Source of the DNA: DASTFP01 sp963816855
GTDB taxonomy: Bacteria > Verrucomicrobiota > Verrucomicrobiia > Chthoniobacterales > Terrimicrobiaceae
Assembly (NCBI GenBank): GCA_963816855.1
Contig: CAWFMA010000007.1
Location: 186,001-250,000, forward strand
Direction: 5' to 3'
DNA: 64,000 bases
The position numbers were made by a program, and so were the translations under genes. Of this stretch, positions 63,763 through 64,000 are shown piece by piece. Under the pieces are notes generated by a model. The model did not search any database. It was not told the DNA's origin and saw nothing but the letters and a program-made list of their open reading frames with translations. Position 1 is the first letter of the stretch. Each line of letters opens with the position of its first letter.

Positions 63763-64000
63763 CTATATACTCTGGCTCAGACGCTTTTGCGGGGACGCAA
63801 TTCGCATTCGGGCGGTCGATGGTTGATTTAATTGCGCAGCGAGGCGTTGCGCCAGGTCTATCGAGAGTTGCTTCCATGCTCTGACACGGTTAACGATCGA
63901 GGCGTTCTTAGGGCGAATCTCTGAAAGCGCATCCAGCGCGGCACGACGATTTCCCTCGGGCAATCTTTCGATCAGGCGCGCCTTGTCCGGAGTATGTACG
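63763..64000 (-). CDS. partial ORF running off the right edge
   Basis: Open from the window edge: DKARLIERLPEGNRRAALDA, LSEIRPKNASIVNRVRAWKQ and LSIDLAQRLAAQL. It reads like real protein, but I do not recognise it. It could be part of the same transposon debris or an unrelated gene. The last about 20 codons before the stop look less coding-like. Confidence 0.4.
   Translation of the reverse strand, partial: VHTPDKARLIERLPEGNRRAALDALSEIRPKNASIVNRVRAWKQLSIDLAQRLAAQLNQPSTARMRIASPQKRLSQSI

Overview
The window is a stretch of high-GC (by eye about 60%) chromosome from a Gram-negative, lipid A-making bacterium. The LpxC-FabZ fusion, the style of the housekeeping genes and several PfkB sugar kinases fit the Verrucomicrobiota (perhaps a soil Spartobacteria/Chthoniobacterales relative) better than other phyla. 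That assignment is an inference from gene content; there is no rRNA or tRNA here to test it.

The left two thirds (about 0.4-40.5 kb) is compact, intact chromosome. It holds an L,D-transpeptidase, an Fbp-type ABC transporter operon (ATPase, binding protein, double permease) ending in an RsbW-like ATPase, a PfkB kinase and sugar epimerase, and a minus-strand csp-aroK-gap-pgk-tpiA run. A plus-strand purE-tsaC-murJ series with overlapping ends follows, then an envelope group (LolD-like ATPase, free-standing cNMP domain, lpxC-fabZ, lpxA). Next come an RluA-type pseudouridine synthase, a putative HExxH protease, a PAS/GAF sensor kinase with its response regulator, pgm, a fructokinase-like kinase, a flippase-like membrane protein and fabF. 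The section ends with a LacI-controlled sugar operon: dhaK, dhaL, binding protein, double ATPase, permease and a second triosephosphate-isomerase homologue. This operon looks like an uptake and catabolic route for a short sugar, possibly a tetrulose or tetritol.

A family of short dispersed repeats with TAGGAGNNTGTT-like ends and GCATACGCGGGT-type hairpins occurs at 19.8-20.2, 28.0, 29.4 and probably 34.1 kb. It sits tightly against gene ends, fills the lolD/rluA intergenic region, and supplies the last codons and stop of one gene.

The right third (about 40.5-64 kb) is a patchwork of decayed and imported DNA. It has a frameshifted FixJ-like regulator, an ISL3 transposase remnant, an AT-rich DUF1801 gene with a truncated membrane protein, a complete IS3-family element with both inverted repeats and an A6G slippery site, fragments of DUF2182 and VIT1/CCC1 genes, and a cut-off 3-hydroxyacyl-CoA dehydrogenase. 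Intact genes are embedded in it: NDH-2, a GH63-type glucosidase, a lipoprotein hydrolase, an MscS channel, a DUF4105 protein and a 1608-residue NAD-glutamate dehydrogenase. The hydrolase tail is present a second time downstream of the channel gene, a scar of tandem duplication. The right end is filled with Tn3-family transposase fragments on both strands.

No tRNA, rRNA, CRISPR array or prophage module was seen. The best candidates for new biology are the repeat family, the LacI/DhaKL/TIM operon with its operators, the HExxH protein and the LolD-cNMP gene pair.
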